A stretch of 64,000 bases of DNA, from NCBI RefSeq assembly GCF_027579695.1, contig NC_083571.1:37970443-38034442 (forward strand), in the 5' to 3' direction. Every line of letters begins with the position of its first letter. Position 1 is the first letter of the stretch. Shown here piece after piece: positions 1-10,376 of the stretch. A model generated the notes under the pieces. That model made no database searches. It was not told the DNA's origin and was given only the letters and a program-made list of their open reading frames with translations. Made by a program: the position numbers and the translations under genes. This stretch comes from Neoarius graeffei. Lineage: Eukaryota > Chordata > Actinopteri > Siluriformes > Ariidae.

Positions 1-183
1 GCATGCTATGAATTAACAACGACAACGGTCTGCAGTGGTGGCTACACAATTAAACACTCAGCGAACATTTCTCCATTTGTGTATGAAAATACACTCCAAC
101 GACTCAGTTTGGTTTCATTTACAACCAACGGTGTCTTTTGATGCCAGCACATAATTGAACTTGAGAAGACTAGTTTACCGGAA

Positions 184-543
184 ACAAAATAAGCGTTATC
201 TCTGCTTCTGTTCCCTCCGACGGCCCCGACACACTACTGCCTCCGCTGAGTGCGCGCGCACACACCGCATGTCGGGGCCACGGATGAGTTACTCTCCCTT
301 GATCAACAAAGTCGGCAGGGAATTTGTGGTTATTATCGGTACAAACAGCGCGAATCACAACTTAAATGAATGCGGTTCAGTTTGACATTATTGTCAGTCC
401 GTTAGATAAACATTTAATTTTATTAAAATCAAAAATTAATATTTAGAGCCTGTGGGCTACAAAAATAGTCATTAAAGTAGCCGGCTGGACTTAATTGTGT
501 AGTCGGCTGTATGGCCAGCAGCCGGCGCTTGTGGAAAGCCCTG
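184..543 (-). repeat. R1 repeat, copy 1 (hAT-like end)
   Basis: About 360 bp that recurs in inverted orientation at 2634-2996; similarity is obvious by eye over the whole length. The inner edge reads as a hAT-like terminus, CAGGGCTTTCCACAAGCG, on the minus strand ending at 543. Both copies show a similar open frame, but its low-complexity GC-rich content looks incidental rather than coding. The two copies are not a pair of terminal repeats, because the second lies inside a separately inserted element with its own TSD. Confidence 0.6.
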
Positions 544-1088
544 CATTCCGCGCAGAATATAGAATTGAATCAGTTCTGCGCATGCGCTGTGCGGCACAAA
601 AAAATGGCAACCACCATGAAGGAAGGAGATCTGGAGTTTTCAAACATTTGCTTAAGTGTGAAATCGCAAAATGGTATTCTAGCGAACAACAAAATAGTAA
701 AGATTCAGAAAAACAAATCATTCAGTGATCATTTTAATAGTGTAATTTCATCCGAACTAGGCCTAACAGTCGATTTAGAACTACAAAAAGTCCGTGTGTC
801 GGACATTTTAAGTACCTTTGTAAAAGTTTTGCAAATGTTGCAGTCAGCATTTAAAATGCTAACTTAGTTTTTGTACAAGTTTCAGTTGATTAAACTGTCA
901 TATTTTATTAAATGTGTCTGCTTTTGTAATAAAAAAGTACTGAAAGAAAAAGCAAACAGCATTGCAATTTCTTATCCATCCATATATAAAATAAATAAAT
1001 AAATAAAAATCCCTCCCTCCTGACTGAAAATTTTTTGCTCACCTAGTGGACAGGAAACGGATTTTTTTAAGGATGGCCTAAGGACCGT

Positions 1089-1570
1089 ACAGTTTGTCTT
1101 GTATGTAAAGAAAGTGTGTTGGTTTTCAAAGAATATAGTCTGCGTCATCACTAAGAAACCCGCCACAAAGAGTATGCTAGTTTGCGAGGGCAAACAAGAG
1201 AAGACAGGATTCGGAGGATGAAATGCGGACTGGCTACACAACAGAATGTATTCCTTTGCCAAACCCAGATCAATCAGGCTGCTGTCCGAGCTAGCTATAA
1301 GGTAGCTCACCTACTAGCTACCCATGGAAAGCCGTTTACTGATGGGGACTTTGTTAAACTATGCATGCTTGCTGTGGCCGAGGAGGTGTGTCCTGACAAG
1401 AAGGATGCGCTCAACGTGGTGAGTCTCTCCGCACCTTCTATGACCAGGTGAACTGAAGATTTGGGGGACAACGTGTATGACCATCTGAATGAGAAAGCGT
1501 CAGAATTCGAGTTTTTTGCTTTGGCCATGGATGAGAGCAATGACGTGCAGGACACAGCACAACTGCTGTG
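1089..1570 (+). pseudogene. hAT transposase fragment, GTF2IRD2/Charlie8-like, two stops
   Basis: Reading frame 1089-1570 translates to a C-x2-C zinc-finger-like start (CLVCKESV), then a block with motifs VRASYKVAHLLA, GKPFTDGDFVK, AAEEVCPDKKD and LSAPSMTR, then FFALAMDESNDVQDTAQLL. These are the N-terminal half and first catalytic-Asp region (MDESND) of the hAT transposases that gave rise to vertebrate GTF2IRD2. In-frame stops lie near 1155 and at 1449. The C-terminal half is missing. Family assignment is from remembered motifs and is fairly secure; it is not a functional gene. Confidence 0.75.
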
Positions 1571-2633
1571 ATCTATTGATCATATTATTATAATTTCACT
1601 TTTTTTAAAAGGTATTTATTTTATAGGCCTATTTATTTGACCTTTATTAAGTGCTGCACACAATTATTATTAATAATATCAACAGGCCTACCTACAATTT
1701 ATAATTTTCCACTCACCTTTGCCAGTGTCAATCACCTCAACTAGGCAGATGTTTCTTACTTTGACAGCTTTGATGTTATTTTTATTAGAAAATAAATGGA
1801 ATATCTGTGGTATTTCAAATTAAAACAGTGTGAAGACTCGATTACTACTTTTGCAAACCACTAGTAAAGATAAACAAATATGTGCCAGGAATCAAGTGTT
1901 GATATAGTAGTGTGGATGGCTGTGCCAGGCTAGTAATCTCTACTACACAATGAGGCCTGCTGGTAGTCATATTTGTCTGGGTCATACAATTCTATGTTAT
2001 ATAGCTGACCCGACCCCGGCCCCCCATCACAGTCAGGAAGGACAATGTGGCCCCCAGAGAAAAAAGTTTGGTGACCCCTGACCTACAGTGAAGTCACATG
2101 TATTCCTGCTCTTGTACATTACTGCACCCTCTGCTGTCTAAACCACACTATTACAGTGAGGAAAAACTAAGATTACACAGTCTGATAAATCACCATTTAT
2201 TTTTTATTTCATCGATTCAAATCATAAATTTGTATCATGATTTATTGTTGCATGAGAGATATTGTGACATGCCTATATTTTAGTGTTTCAAAGTGTTTCT
2301 GGGCCTGTAATCATGTAAAATCTCTGAGAGGACATTAGCTCCACCCCCTGAATGGCACAGCTCAGCTCTGTCTCTTTGCCTTAAAACAGGGGTTTTCAAA
2401 GTGTGGGAGAGTCAGCCACCCTTGGAGAGCAAATAAACAACAGCGCCCCCCCCCCCTACAATTTTTTGTTGTTGCTATACTTAAGGCCAAAAAAAAGTGT
2501 GTTTCCGGTTACCCGACCGACCCTAATCCGTACCGCCCGACCCTAAACTTTTTTTTCGTTTTTTTCCCAGTCGCGACTTTTACATATAACCCAACCGCGT
2601 GAACCGGAAGTTTTTGTCACTCACTGGGAAAAT

Positions 2634-2996
2634 CAGGGCTTTCCACAAGCGCCAGCTGCCGGCCATACAGCCGAGTACACAATTAAGTCCAGCTAGCTAC
2701 TTTAATGACTATTATTTTTGTAGCCCACAGGCTCTAAATATTAATTTTCGATTTTAATAAAATTAAATGTTTATCTAACGGACTGAGAATAATGTCAAAC
2801 TGAACCGCACTCATTTAAGTTGTGATTCGCGCTGTTTGTACCAATTATAACCACAAATTCCCCGCCGACTTCGTTGATCAAGGGAGAGTAACTCATCCGC
2901 GGCCCCGACATGCGGTGTGTGCGCGCGCACTCGGCGGAGGCAGTAGTGTGTCGGGGCCGTCGGAGGGAACAGAAGCAGAGATAACGCTTATTTTGT
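2634..2996 (+). repeat. R1 repeat, copy 2
   Basis: Inverted counterpart of 184-543, starting CAGGGCTTTCCACAAGCG. It diverges from copy 1 by scattered substitutions only. Because copy 2 sits inside hAT A while copy 1 sits outside, they are independent insertions. Confidence 0.6.
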
Positions 2997-3300
2997 CTTT
3001 CACCTAGAGACATGATTCAAACTTTAAAACAGAGACAAAATTCTCCTGTGTGGATCTGGCATTCAACTTTTTTGCTAGGCTCTATACTTTTTGATCAGTC
3101 CCAGATCAAACACCATAAGCAAATCTGGAGAAATTCAGGCTTTATAATGGGTGTCTATGGCGTTACACACCAGTGGAGCTCAGGAGTTTAGAGTGTAGGC
3201 AGCTTGAAAAAAAAAAGCTCTCACTTTCTCATTTAAACTGTTTTCTCAGCCACAATTTTCACTCTACACACACAATTTTCTCAAAAGTTGTAGTCACACT

Positions 3301-4664
3301 CAGGGCCGTCGACAGGGGGGGACAACCGGGTATTTTTTCCTGGGCCCAGGCATGAGGGGGGGCCCAGAACTGGTCCCTCATGAAGATGCCATTAATCATT
3401 CTGTTTCATTTCAAAATGTGTTGATCTGGGGGAGAAAAATGTGCTATATTTGCATTCAATGAATGATTTCTGGTTCTTTTGCCTTTATTGTCTTCGAAAA
3501 CAGATTCAAGAACCCACCTACCACCCCTAATGCAGAAATGGTTTGGTCTTTGATTAAGGCACCAAATAACACGGCACTATTCCATCATAATGCTTCGACA
3601 ATAAGCGTGCGAGCCCGTTTGCCAACATGCACAAGTCAGGAGCAAAGAAAAGAAAAGAAAAGAAAAGAAAAGAAAAGAAAAGAAAAGAGAAAAAGAGATG
3701 AAGAAGCCAAGAGCCTCAGGGGCTCACTGCATAGATATTTTAGAAAAGATTCAGATGATGCAGCAGATGGTGAAGGCAGTGGGGCAGCTGAGCCAGGTAA
3801 GACACAGATAACTTTTTTCCAGCCCCGTAATGTAACCCCAGCACGCGCGACGCACCATTCATAATTATAAAGTAGGGGATAGCAGGGTACACTGAGTGAA
3901 CACTGAAATGCACAGGGCATTGAATTATTTCATAAACATATCGGTTTAATAACACTGTGTTGCATATATCTCAATGAAGCAAAGAATAGCACATTGGCCC
4001 GCAATCATATCCAAATGTTTTAGGCACGCTTGCTGAGCTGCGCTGAGCTGGACTCTGGTTAGCTGAAAGCCCGTGGAATGCTGCCTCTTGTTAATTAAAC
4101 CTTATTTTGTTGGAAATCATCCCGTGTAGATACGACGGCATGTGAAATTGCCAGCTAGATAGAGTTTAATGTAACGAATGGGCTATAAATGGGGTGTTTT
4201 GAGGTTAGTCTGTTGCAAAACATTAAACTTTCGCTTAGACTGGATACTCTTCAAACAATTCCCTTGCTCAAGTGAAAAATGATAGGCCTGTATGAAAAGC
4301 GCAATTAATGAAAGTAGCCTAATAAGCCCTAAATGAATAAAACAACCTCTGTTTTATTGTTGTTGCTTACACGTTAAGATTTTGAAATCTTCTCGGTCCA
4401 GTTCTATATCCAGGGAACGTTGTAATCCTTTTGGTTTATCCGTAATAAACGTGTCAGCCCCCAATTTTATTGAAATAAAATGGTTGACTGTTATAATGGG
4501 CTTGGAATACCTGTTATTTAAGGGTTGGAGTGAATGGAGACTGTGAAAAGAGGGGTTGGGTGTGGGTGGTTGCTGTGTGGCGATGTGCGTGCACGCGTGT
4601 GTGTGTGGGGGGGCCCACTCAGATTATTTTGTCCCGGGCCCAGCCAAAGCTGTCAACGGCCCTG
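3301..4664 (+). mobile_element. hAT transposon C (1364 bp) with perfect TSD
   Basis: Termini CAGGGCCGTCGACAG (3301) and CTGTCAACGGCCCTG (ending 4664) are inverted repeats. The 8-bp TSD GTCACACT is identical on both sides (3293-3300 and 4665-4672). Subterminal sequence is rich in GGGCCCA. It retains only the first exon of a TTF-type hAT transposase (3627-3796); the remainder (3800-4600) is non-coding AT-rich sequence. Confidence 0.88.
3627..3796 (+). pseudogene. First exon of a hAT transposase with an AAAAG microsatellite
   Basis: ATG at 3627 opens HKSGAKKRK, the typical lysine-rich start of TTF-zinc-finger hAT transposases. A run of AAAAG pentamers follows (about 3648-3690). Then come EEAKSLRGSLHRYF and a Ser/Asp-rich tail ending at a splice donor CAG|GTAAGA (3796/3797). 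The start and the downstream part are in different frames, off by one; the pentamer run between them has evidently changed length. No later exons are present in the element. Confidence 0.6.
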
Positions 4665-5141
4665 GTCACACTTGTCTTGATTCACACAATGTGTCTCCCT
4701 GAGCGATAGGATTTACAGTTTTTGAATGAGAAGCCTGAAAGTAAGGAGAGGACAGGCGCGCTTCCCCATAGACTCACATTATAAACGTGGCAGCGCTTTT
4801 ACTGCAAAATCAGAAAAGTCGCTTGTTTTTAACTCACTCTAGTGTCCACATTTTTTACACTAGGGACAAAAAAATTACATTAATGTGTTCATGGGAGCCT
4901 TGTAGCACTCAATGTGAAAGAATTTTGTGAATATCTCCTTCCGTTTCCGTGTAAATCAGCGTTGTTCGAGGAGAGGTAACTCTGAGAGAAAAAGCCCTCT
5001 TTGCTTGTTATATTGTGTCTTTTCCCTGCACCGTCACCAAGGTGACGAGCTCCACTCAGGGAGCAGAGAGGGGAGGGGCTGCTCTCTCTCTCTCATGGTG
5101 TATTGAGCTGTTATATTTACAGAAAAATTCATGTTAAAAGG

Positions 5142-5640
5142 TAGCCTGGGCCCGCCCATCCTAAGTGTGACGCAACACGAGGGCCTGTTGCGAGCTTAGT
5201 CTGGCCAGGCAAGCTATCTACAACTCTTCCAAGAATCTATGCCGGAAGCGCTTCATTCACATCACAAACATGGAGCAGCGGCAAGCCTTTAACACAGCGG
5301 TAGATGCTGTATTGAAAGCATTCAACGGGAAGTTCTCATTGAAAACGGAGCAAAGAGCAGCCCTGGAGGTATTTATTGAAAGGAAGGACGCTTTCCCCTT
5401 GCTCCCGACTGGCTTCGGTAAGAGTTTAATCTACCAGTTAGCCCCGTCGCGTCACATACGTCAGAGGAAAGAGTGATGTGATTGGTTTAAGCTTCGTCAC
5501 AGCCTTTTCTGGCTTCGACCAGTAGGAAACTGAGGCATTTCAGGGAGGCGGGTCAAGCACGCACTTTGGGAAACGGTTGGGCTTAATATCTTGGCCAGAC
5601 CAATAGCTCGTAGAGCTTTCCAGTCACGTTAGCCAGACTA
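5142..5640 (+). mobile_element. Small DNA element carrying a helicase first exon
   Basis: Begins TAGCCTGGGCCCGCCC and ends GTTAGCCAGACTA, so the outermost TAGyCTGG is inverted at the two ends. The flanks GTTAAAAGG (left) and GTTAAAAAGG (right) look like a 9-10 bp TSD with one inserted A, unusual for hAT (8) or Tc1 (2). It sits inside the Harbinger-like element. Superfamily not assigned. Confidence 0.5.
5270..5476 (+). pseudogene. RecQ-like helicase N-terminal fragment
   Basis: A 68-codon frame whose middle reads LKTEQRAALEVFIERKD, then LLPTGFGKSLIYQL. That is the Q-like lead-in and the Walker A motif (GFGKS) of RecQ-type DNA helicases. Only motif I is present; the Walker B (DExH) and all later motifs are missing. 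The frame leaves the homology at about 5443, where a lost splice donor may have been. Helicase fragments of this type are carried by fish DNA transposons; a host RecQ retro-fragment is the alternative. Not functional. Confidence 0.6.
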
Positions 5641-5908
5641 GTTAAAAAGGTGTCTCATGCTGCATCAGATTCATCAGAAGGTGGTAACTCAGGTGACCTG
5701 CAAAGAAATTCATTATATTTTGTGAAATTATTCCTGTCTAAATATAGGTTATGGCAGCCATCTTGAAAAAAAAATGCCTGCCTACCTACCCTAGTTTTGA
5801 AATCTCTGTAACTGGAAACACACATATATATTTTTTTGGCCTAATGTTCCATTCGTATTTTTAAAAAATGGTTGTTGTACACATTTTTCTTTTTTTCTTT
5901 TTCACATT

Positions 5909-7199
5909 TTAAACATTTATGCTTTTTAAAACATCTTGTTTTACACATTTTAAACATCTCATAGCATCGTTAGCTAGCACCTCTTGGCAGACAACACACT
6001 GTGGTAGTGGAGCATCTTCAGATCCAGTCCATGAAAATCCAAACTTTAAATAATCGTGGTCATACTTCCTTCTTTTTACAGTCCCCCCAGGATTTCGCGG
6101 GCCTTTTTTGTGATTGTTGCGGGATAAAATGTCTGATGTTGCAGGGGGGTTTTCCAAAAAATTGCGATGAAAGTTGCGGTGTTTTTTAGGTTTTTGTTGC
6201 GATTACATTGCGGGAGGAAGTGAAAGTTGCAAGAAATTGTTGCGATTTTCTCTTTTTGTGATTAAAATTGAGTGATATGTTAAATATTAAGTTATTACTG
6301 AAAAACTATTGATTAAAAAAACAAAGACACTGAGAAATGGTCCTATAAACAACTTTACCAATATAAAAGATTACCAGGACTACAAAAATGCAGAAAAATA
6401 GGCTTTACTTATCCAAATGCACCTGTTGGTTCAAAAGTTAAAGTGCAGAGAACCTCACAGCACAACATGAAGTTACCTTAAAATATAATATAAATGCCTC
6501 AGCTTTCATGTAAGAAAAAAAAAAAACCTATTAATACTAGTACTGTGTGCAGGCAGTCTCTCCTGAAGACTAAATTAAACAATAATTATAAACTAATAAA
6601 ATAAATGGCTCAGGCTTCATAGAAGAAAAAAACAATTTGAACAGAATCTCACAGTATGATGCTGAAGCTGCCTAAACAATGGAAAATAAAATACCATTTT
6701 GGCAAAAATGTTGGCATCCATTAATTTCTTGTATTAAGTAAAAAAAATAATAAAGTGCACACAGTCCTTCACTGTAAACATAACACACTTTCAGTAACAG
6801 AATTTAAGCCTATATAAACACTGACTCACACATCATGCAATGGTTGCCAGATACTGCTGACGTTTTCCAGCCCAAAATATGTTCAAAACCCGCCAAAATG
6901 CACTTAAAACCGCCCAATCTGGCAACACTGCGTGCATGCTGCTTCTCTTGAACGTATACACGGAAGTAAGGTGGAAGGTAGTTTGTCGACGTCACCTCAA
7001 GACGACGCCAACAATTGGTCAAATTTGCGGGAAAGTTGCGGTGATTGGATATAATTGCAACACCGCCCTGAATTCGCAGGGATTGGTTGAATTTGCGTTG
7101 AATTTGCAAATTGCAACATCCTGGAGGCTCTGTTTTTTTGCTTGGCCCAGACTCTGTCTCCTCACTCACTGTAGCTTTAGGTACTAAAAATCGATCCAT
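5909..7199 (-). pseudogene. BED-finger hAT transposase N-terminus, split by a 1-kb insert
   Basis: On the minus strand, ATG at 7199 opens MDRFLVPKATVSEETESG followed by PSKKTEPP (to about 7119). The reading resumes after an insert at about 6077 with GGTVKRRKYDHDYLKFGFSW and then QCVVCQEVLANDAM, the C-x2-C half of the BED finger found in ZBED5-like hAT transposases. It degenerates after about 6000, before the His pair of the finger. The catalytic core is missing. It belongs to hAT A, whose minus strand it occupies next to the right terminus. Confidence 0.7.
6077..7118. mobile_element. Insert within the BED exon, CCAGGATk termini
   Basis: The insert starts CCAGGATTTCGCGGG and ends TTTGCAAATTGCAACATCCTGG, giving a short inverted repeat around CCAGGATk, and it separates two halves of one exon. 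The TSD is unclear. Near 6842-6912 it shares about 70 bp, in opposite orientation, with 36675-36749. Between 6250 and 6830 it is AT-rich with no coding signal. Confidence 0.5.
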
Positions 7200-7509
7200 T
7201 TTGTCTCTGGTAAAGGCTAGCTGAAGTTCGCTAAATGTCCGCAATAGTAACTTATTCTGGTTTATTTTTCCTCATGTTGCACCCCCCCTTAAGAACTCTG
7301 GCGCCCCCCAGGGGAGGCACGCCCCACACTTTGAAAAGCCCTGCTTTAAAAGGTATGGAGTTTGCAGAGTATGGCAGTGTATTGTTACTATGGCAGAAGA
7401 AGCAAAACAGGTGAGTATCATGTTATAAGTTGAAAAGTTTGTTATATATTTTCACATTATGACAAGATAATTTTCTTGTTATAATATGATAAGTTTCTAT
7501 GTCGCAATA

Positions 7510-8085
7510 TTTGTTTGTTTGTTTTCGTTTAATGCCAGTTGAGCAGCTATGGCTATTTCATGGCAAATACAGGTAATAAATTTAACTTAACATATTCAAA
7601 ACCAACAATCAAATAAATAAATACATTAAATAAGTTTGTTCACATTAATACACTTTAAAAAGTTTAAAACATTTAAAGGTGGGACCTTATTAAAAATATC
7701 AAATATAGTATCTTTAAATAATTTCTGTCTTTTTACTCTAAGGGCAGAGCAAGATAAAATATGCTTAATTGATAAGAGACTATCACAAAGATCACAAAGG
7801 GGAGGTTCACCTCCAGTTAATAAAAAAACATGGGTGAGTCTAGAATGTCCAATTCTACACCTTGTGTACACAACTTGATCATGTCTGCATGAAAATGACT
7901 GGGTTATCACTTGTTTCACTGTATTACATATGTCATGCAGCTTATTTTCAGCACATTCATCCCATTCGGCTTGCTATATCACTTATGTAAGAACAAAGCA
8001 CAGGTTTAATGTCAGAGACAGGGATTTGGCATTGAAAAATGTCTTCATTCAGGGCTCCTTTAGCAGCACTGTCTGCCTTTTCTCC
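7510..8085 (-). mobile_element. 5'-truncated LINE with 11-bp TSD
   Basis: Flanked by ATGTCGCAATA at 7499-7509 and 8086-8096; unit copy III shows the empty site near 41797. The 3' tail is on the left (TTTG repeats, i.e. CAAA on the coding strand). The minus-strand frame 7626-7919 contains RCRIGHSRLTHVFLLTGGEP then LCDLCDSLLSIKHILSC. This is the region after the reverse transcriptase in I/Nimb- or Jockey-like LINEs, ending in a C-H-C knuckle. The reverse transcriptase itself is missing, as in most TPRT insertions. Confidence 0.78.
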
Positions 8086-8895
8086 ATGTCGCAATAACTT
8101 GAAAATATCTGCTTGAAACATGAAAAACATCTGATCTTCACAATAAACTTTTCACCTTATAATGTGATACTGATCCATTTTTCTTTTTCTGATGTGGCAG
8201 CAATACACTTTCACAAAAGAGATGATGAGAACGATGTGTCAGTATTTTATTTTTGACAGATGGACAGCAGATGGGTCAAAAGATCACACACGGCTGCTTT
8301 AATATTAGGTTAATGTGATGACCTTTCAGCTGTTCCTGTTAGGGGACGCCACAGGGAATAATGTCCCTCCATCTCCTCCTGTCCTCCCTATCGTCTAGCT
8401 TAGTGCGATGTCAGCTGTAAATATTTAACTCAGAGTGACAGTTTAAAGCCAATAAAAGCATGTTTATAGAACTTATTACATTACATCAAACACTAATGTC
8501 TATATGAACAGGGTTTTTATAGTGTGTGTGTGTGAGAGAGAGAGAGACATAAGAGAATGAGGATGTCCTGTTCCTGTGTCCTTTGTAACCGTTAAAGTAA
8601 ATTATTTGCTGCTGAGATCATGATAGAAGGTATGAGGTACATTTTAAATATTTATAGTTTTATCTGGTTTATTAACTGGCAACCTGGAGCCAGTTGCATA
8701 AACTGTTTGAGACTAGTCTTAGAAGTTACAGTAGTTGTCTAAAATTTTCCTTTTAGGCTGGTCTTCACTTTTTTCAGTCATTTGGAGAAAACTTAGATCG
8801 GTCTCATTTCAGAACAAAAAGTAAGATGTCCCAACCCCAGTCTAACTTTTATCTCCATTCTATTAAAGATTGTCATGGAAATGACTCACTGTAGG

Positions 8896-9332
8896 CAGGG
8901 CCGCATTAACCCTTGCCGAGGCCCTGGGCAGACACCCCCCGAGGCCCCACCCCCACCTGTTGTCAACTGCGCTCAGCAAATTCACCCCCTCAGACGTGCC
9001 TGTCTAACTAGACACAGAAACTTAAATAATGACAGTGGCACAATTAGAAATACTATTGAACGATAAAACTTTATATCCATCAACACCTATGGCCATTATT
9101 AAAAAATGTTCTGTTTCTGGTCCGTCCACCGGCCGGGTGAGTGCCGTTGAAGTTTTTTTTTTAACGCCGGTTTTTCGACATTTTTTTCGGGTTCGTAAAT
9201 CTAAAATCGAACTTGACATTTACGCATTCCCAGGGCTTTCTACTAAGGCTCATAGTAGCCAGCCATGACAAATAAGTAGCCAGCCGGGGGGGGAAGTAAA
9301 CACAAAACTAGAGCCGACAATTCCCCTGTGGG
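8896..9332 (+). mobile_element. Left terminus of another hAT-like element (partner end not found)
   Basis: Unit copy I stops exactly where CAGGGCCGCATTAACCC begins, followed by GAGGCCCTGGGC, a known style of hAT terminus. The preceding 8 bases are ACTGTAGG. I could not find the matching right end or a second ACTGTAGG downstream, so it was probably lost by deletion. The 9000-9330 interval has no supported gene. Confidence 0.35.
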
Positions 9333-10376
9333 CAGGGGCGGTCCTGGGGGCGGTCCGACCGGGCAGCATTGCGGGGGGGGGGGGGGGGGGGGGGGGCGGC
9401 ACGAGCGTGGGCGCGAAAAAAAAAAAGAGCTCGTGCAGGAGATCAGGAACTTTCCTGACTTGCCGTCAGCAACTGTGACCCCCCTTGAGCTGATCACATT
9501 CATGCATGAGAAGGAGCTATCAGAGATCTACCCCAATTTCTGGACTGGACTCAGAATTGCTGCCACTCTGCCTGTCACTGTGGCTCAGGCAGAGAGGAGC
9601 TTCTCGAAGCTAAAACTGATCAAGACTTACAGTGGTGCTTGAAAGTTTGTGAACCCTTTAGAATTTTCTAGATTTCTGCATAAATATGACCTAAAACATC
9701 ATCAGGTTTTCACACAAGTCCTAAAAGTAGATAAAGAGAACCCAGTTTAAAAAATGAGACGAAAATATTCTACTTGGTCATTTATTTATTGAGGAAAATG
9801 ATCCAATATTACATATCTGTGAGTGGCAAAAGTATGTGAACCTTTGCTCTCAGTATTTGGTGTGACCCCCTTGTGCAGCAGTAACTGCAACTAAACGTTT
9901 CCGGTAACTGCTGCTCAGTCCTGCACACCGGCTTGGAGGAATTTTAGCCCATTCCTCCGTACAGAACAGCTTCAACTCTGGGATGTTGGTGGGTTTCCTC
10001 ACATGAACTGCTCGCTTCAGGTCCTTCCACAACATTTCGATTGGATTAAGGTCAGGACTTTGACTTGGCCATTCCAAAACATTAACTTTATTCTTCTTTA
10101 ACCGTTCTTTGGTAGGACAACTTGTGTGCTTAGGGTCGTTGTGTTGCTGCATGACCCACCTTCTCTTGAGATTCAGGTCATGGACAGATGTCCTGACATT
10201 TTCCTTTAGAATTCACTGGTATAATTCAGAATTCATTGTTCCTTCAATGATGGCAAGCCGTCCTGGCCCAGATGCAGCAAAACAGGCCCAAATCATGATA
10301 CTACCACCATCATGTTTCACAGATGGAATAAGGCTCTTATGCTGGAATGCAGTGTTTTCCTTTCTCCAAACATAAT

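Larger units (their letters stand above)
1..2081 (+). mobile_element. hAT DNA transposon, right part (GTF2IRD2-type), left end outside window
   Basis: The right end is seen at 2067-2081 (GTTTGGTGACCCCTG), the usual mirror of a hAT terminus starting CAGGGGTCACC. The next 8 bases, ACCTACAG, match the paralogous empty site near 41347 (ACCTATGG), so 2082 starts the host repeat unit. The left terminus and its TSD copy are not in the window. Inside lie a broken transposase (1089-1570) and, at 184-543, an inserted repeat. A 118-codon frame at 511-867 has no family I recognise. Stretch 1571-2066 is AT-rich non-coding sequence. Confidence 0.55.
2485..5841. mobile_element. Composite DNA element with GGCCAAAAAAA termini, Harbinger-like
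   Basis: Left end GGCCAAAAAAAAGTGTGTTT at 2485 and right end ...AAACACACATATATATTTTTTTGGCC at 5814-5841 form an inverted repeat of about 28 bp, with a TA expansion on the right. It is flanked by TAA on both sides (2482-2484 and 5842-5844). A 3-bp TAA/TTA duplication is typical of PIF/Harbinger, so I use that label tentatively; no transposase is seen. It contains R1 copy 2, a hAT (3301-4664) and a helicase-fragment element (5142-5640). Confidence 0.55.
2387..7343 (-). mobile_element. hAT transposon A (4957 bp), inserted in unit copy I
   Basis: Ends are CAGGGGTTTTCAAAGTGTGG at 2387 and the complementary CCACACTTTGAAAAGCCCTG ending at 7343. The flanking 8-bp TSDs are CCTTAAAA (2379-2386) and CTTTAAAA (7344-7351), one base apart. 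The empty site is preserved in unit copy III near 41645 (TTGCCTTAAAAGGTATGG) and copy II near 19339. It carries the start of a BED-finger transposase on the minus strand (5909-7199) plus several nested elements; most of the transposase is gone, so it could not move itself. Confidence 0.88.
2082..8895 (+). repeat. Paralogous unit, copy I (split by a 4.96-kb hAT and a LINE)
   Basis: Segments 2082-2386, 7352-7498 and 8097-8895 line up, in order and on the same strand, with 18675-20344 and 40985-43530. Shared landmarks are a run with CACCCTCTGCTGTCTAAAC, the phrase GGCACAGCTCAGCTCTGTC, a block with TTTCAGCTGTTCCTGTTAG and GGGACGCCACAG, and a TG/GA microsatellite at about 8522-8547. No coding potential is seen. 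The left edge is cut by the hAT ending at 2081 and the right edge by a hAT-like terminus at 8896. Confidence 0.75.

Noticed and set aside
511..867. 118-codon frame as a host gene
   Set aside because: No recognisable domain, no start context or splice sites that stand out, and it lies inside a hAT next to the R1 repeat; left as unexplained.
184..2996. The R1 copies at 184-543 and 2634-2996 as the long terminal inverted repeats of one element
   Set aside because: The second copy lies inside hAT A, which has its own termini and TSD starting at 2387, so the two cannot bound one transposon.
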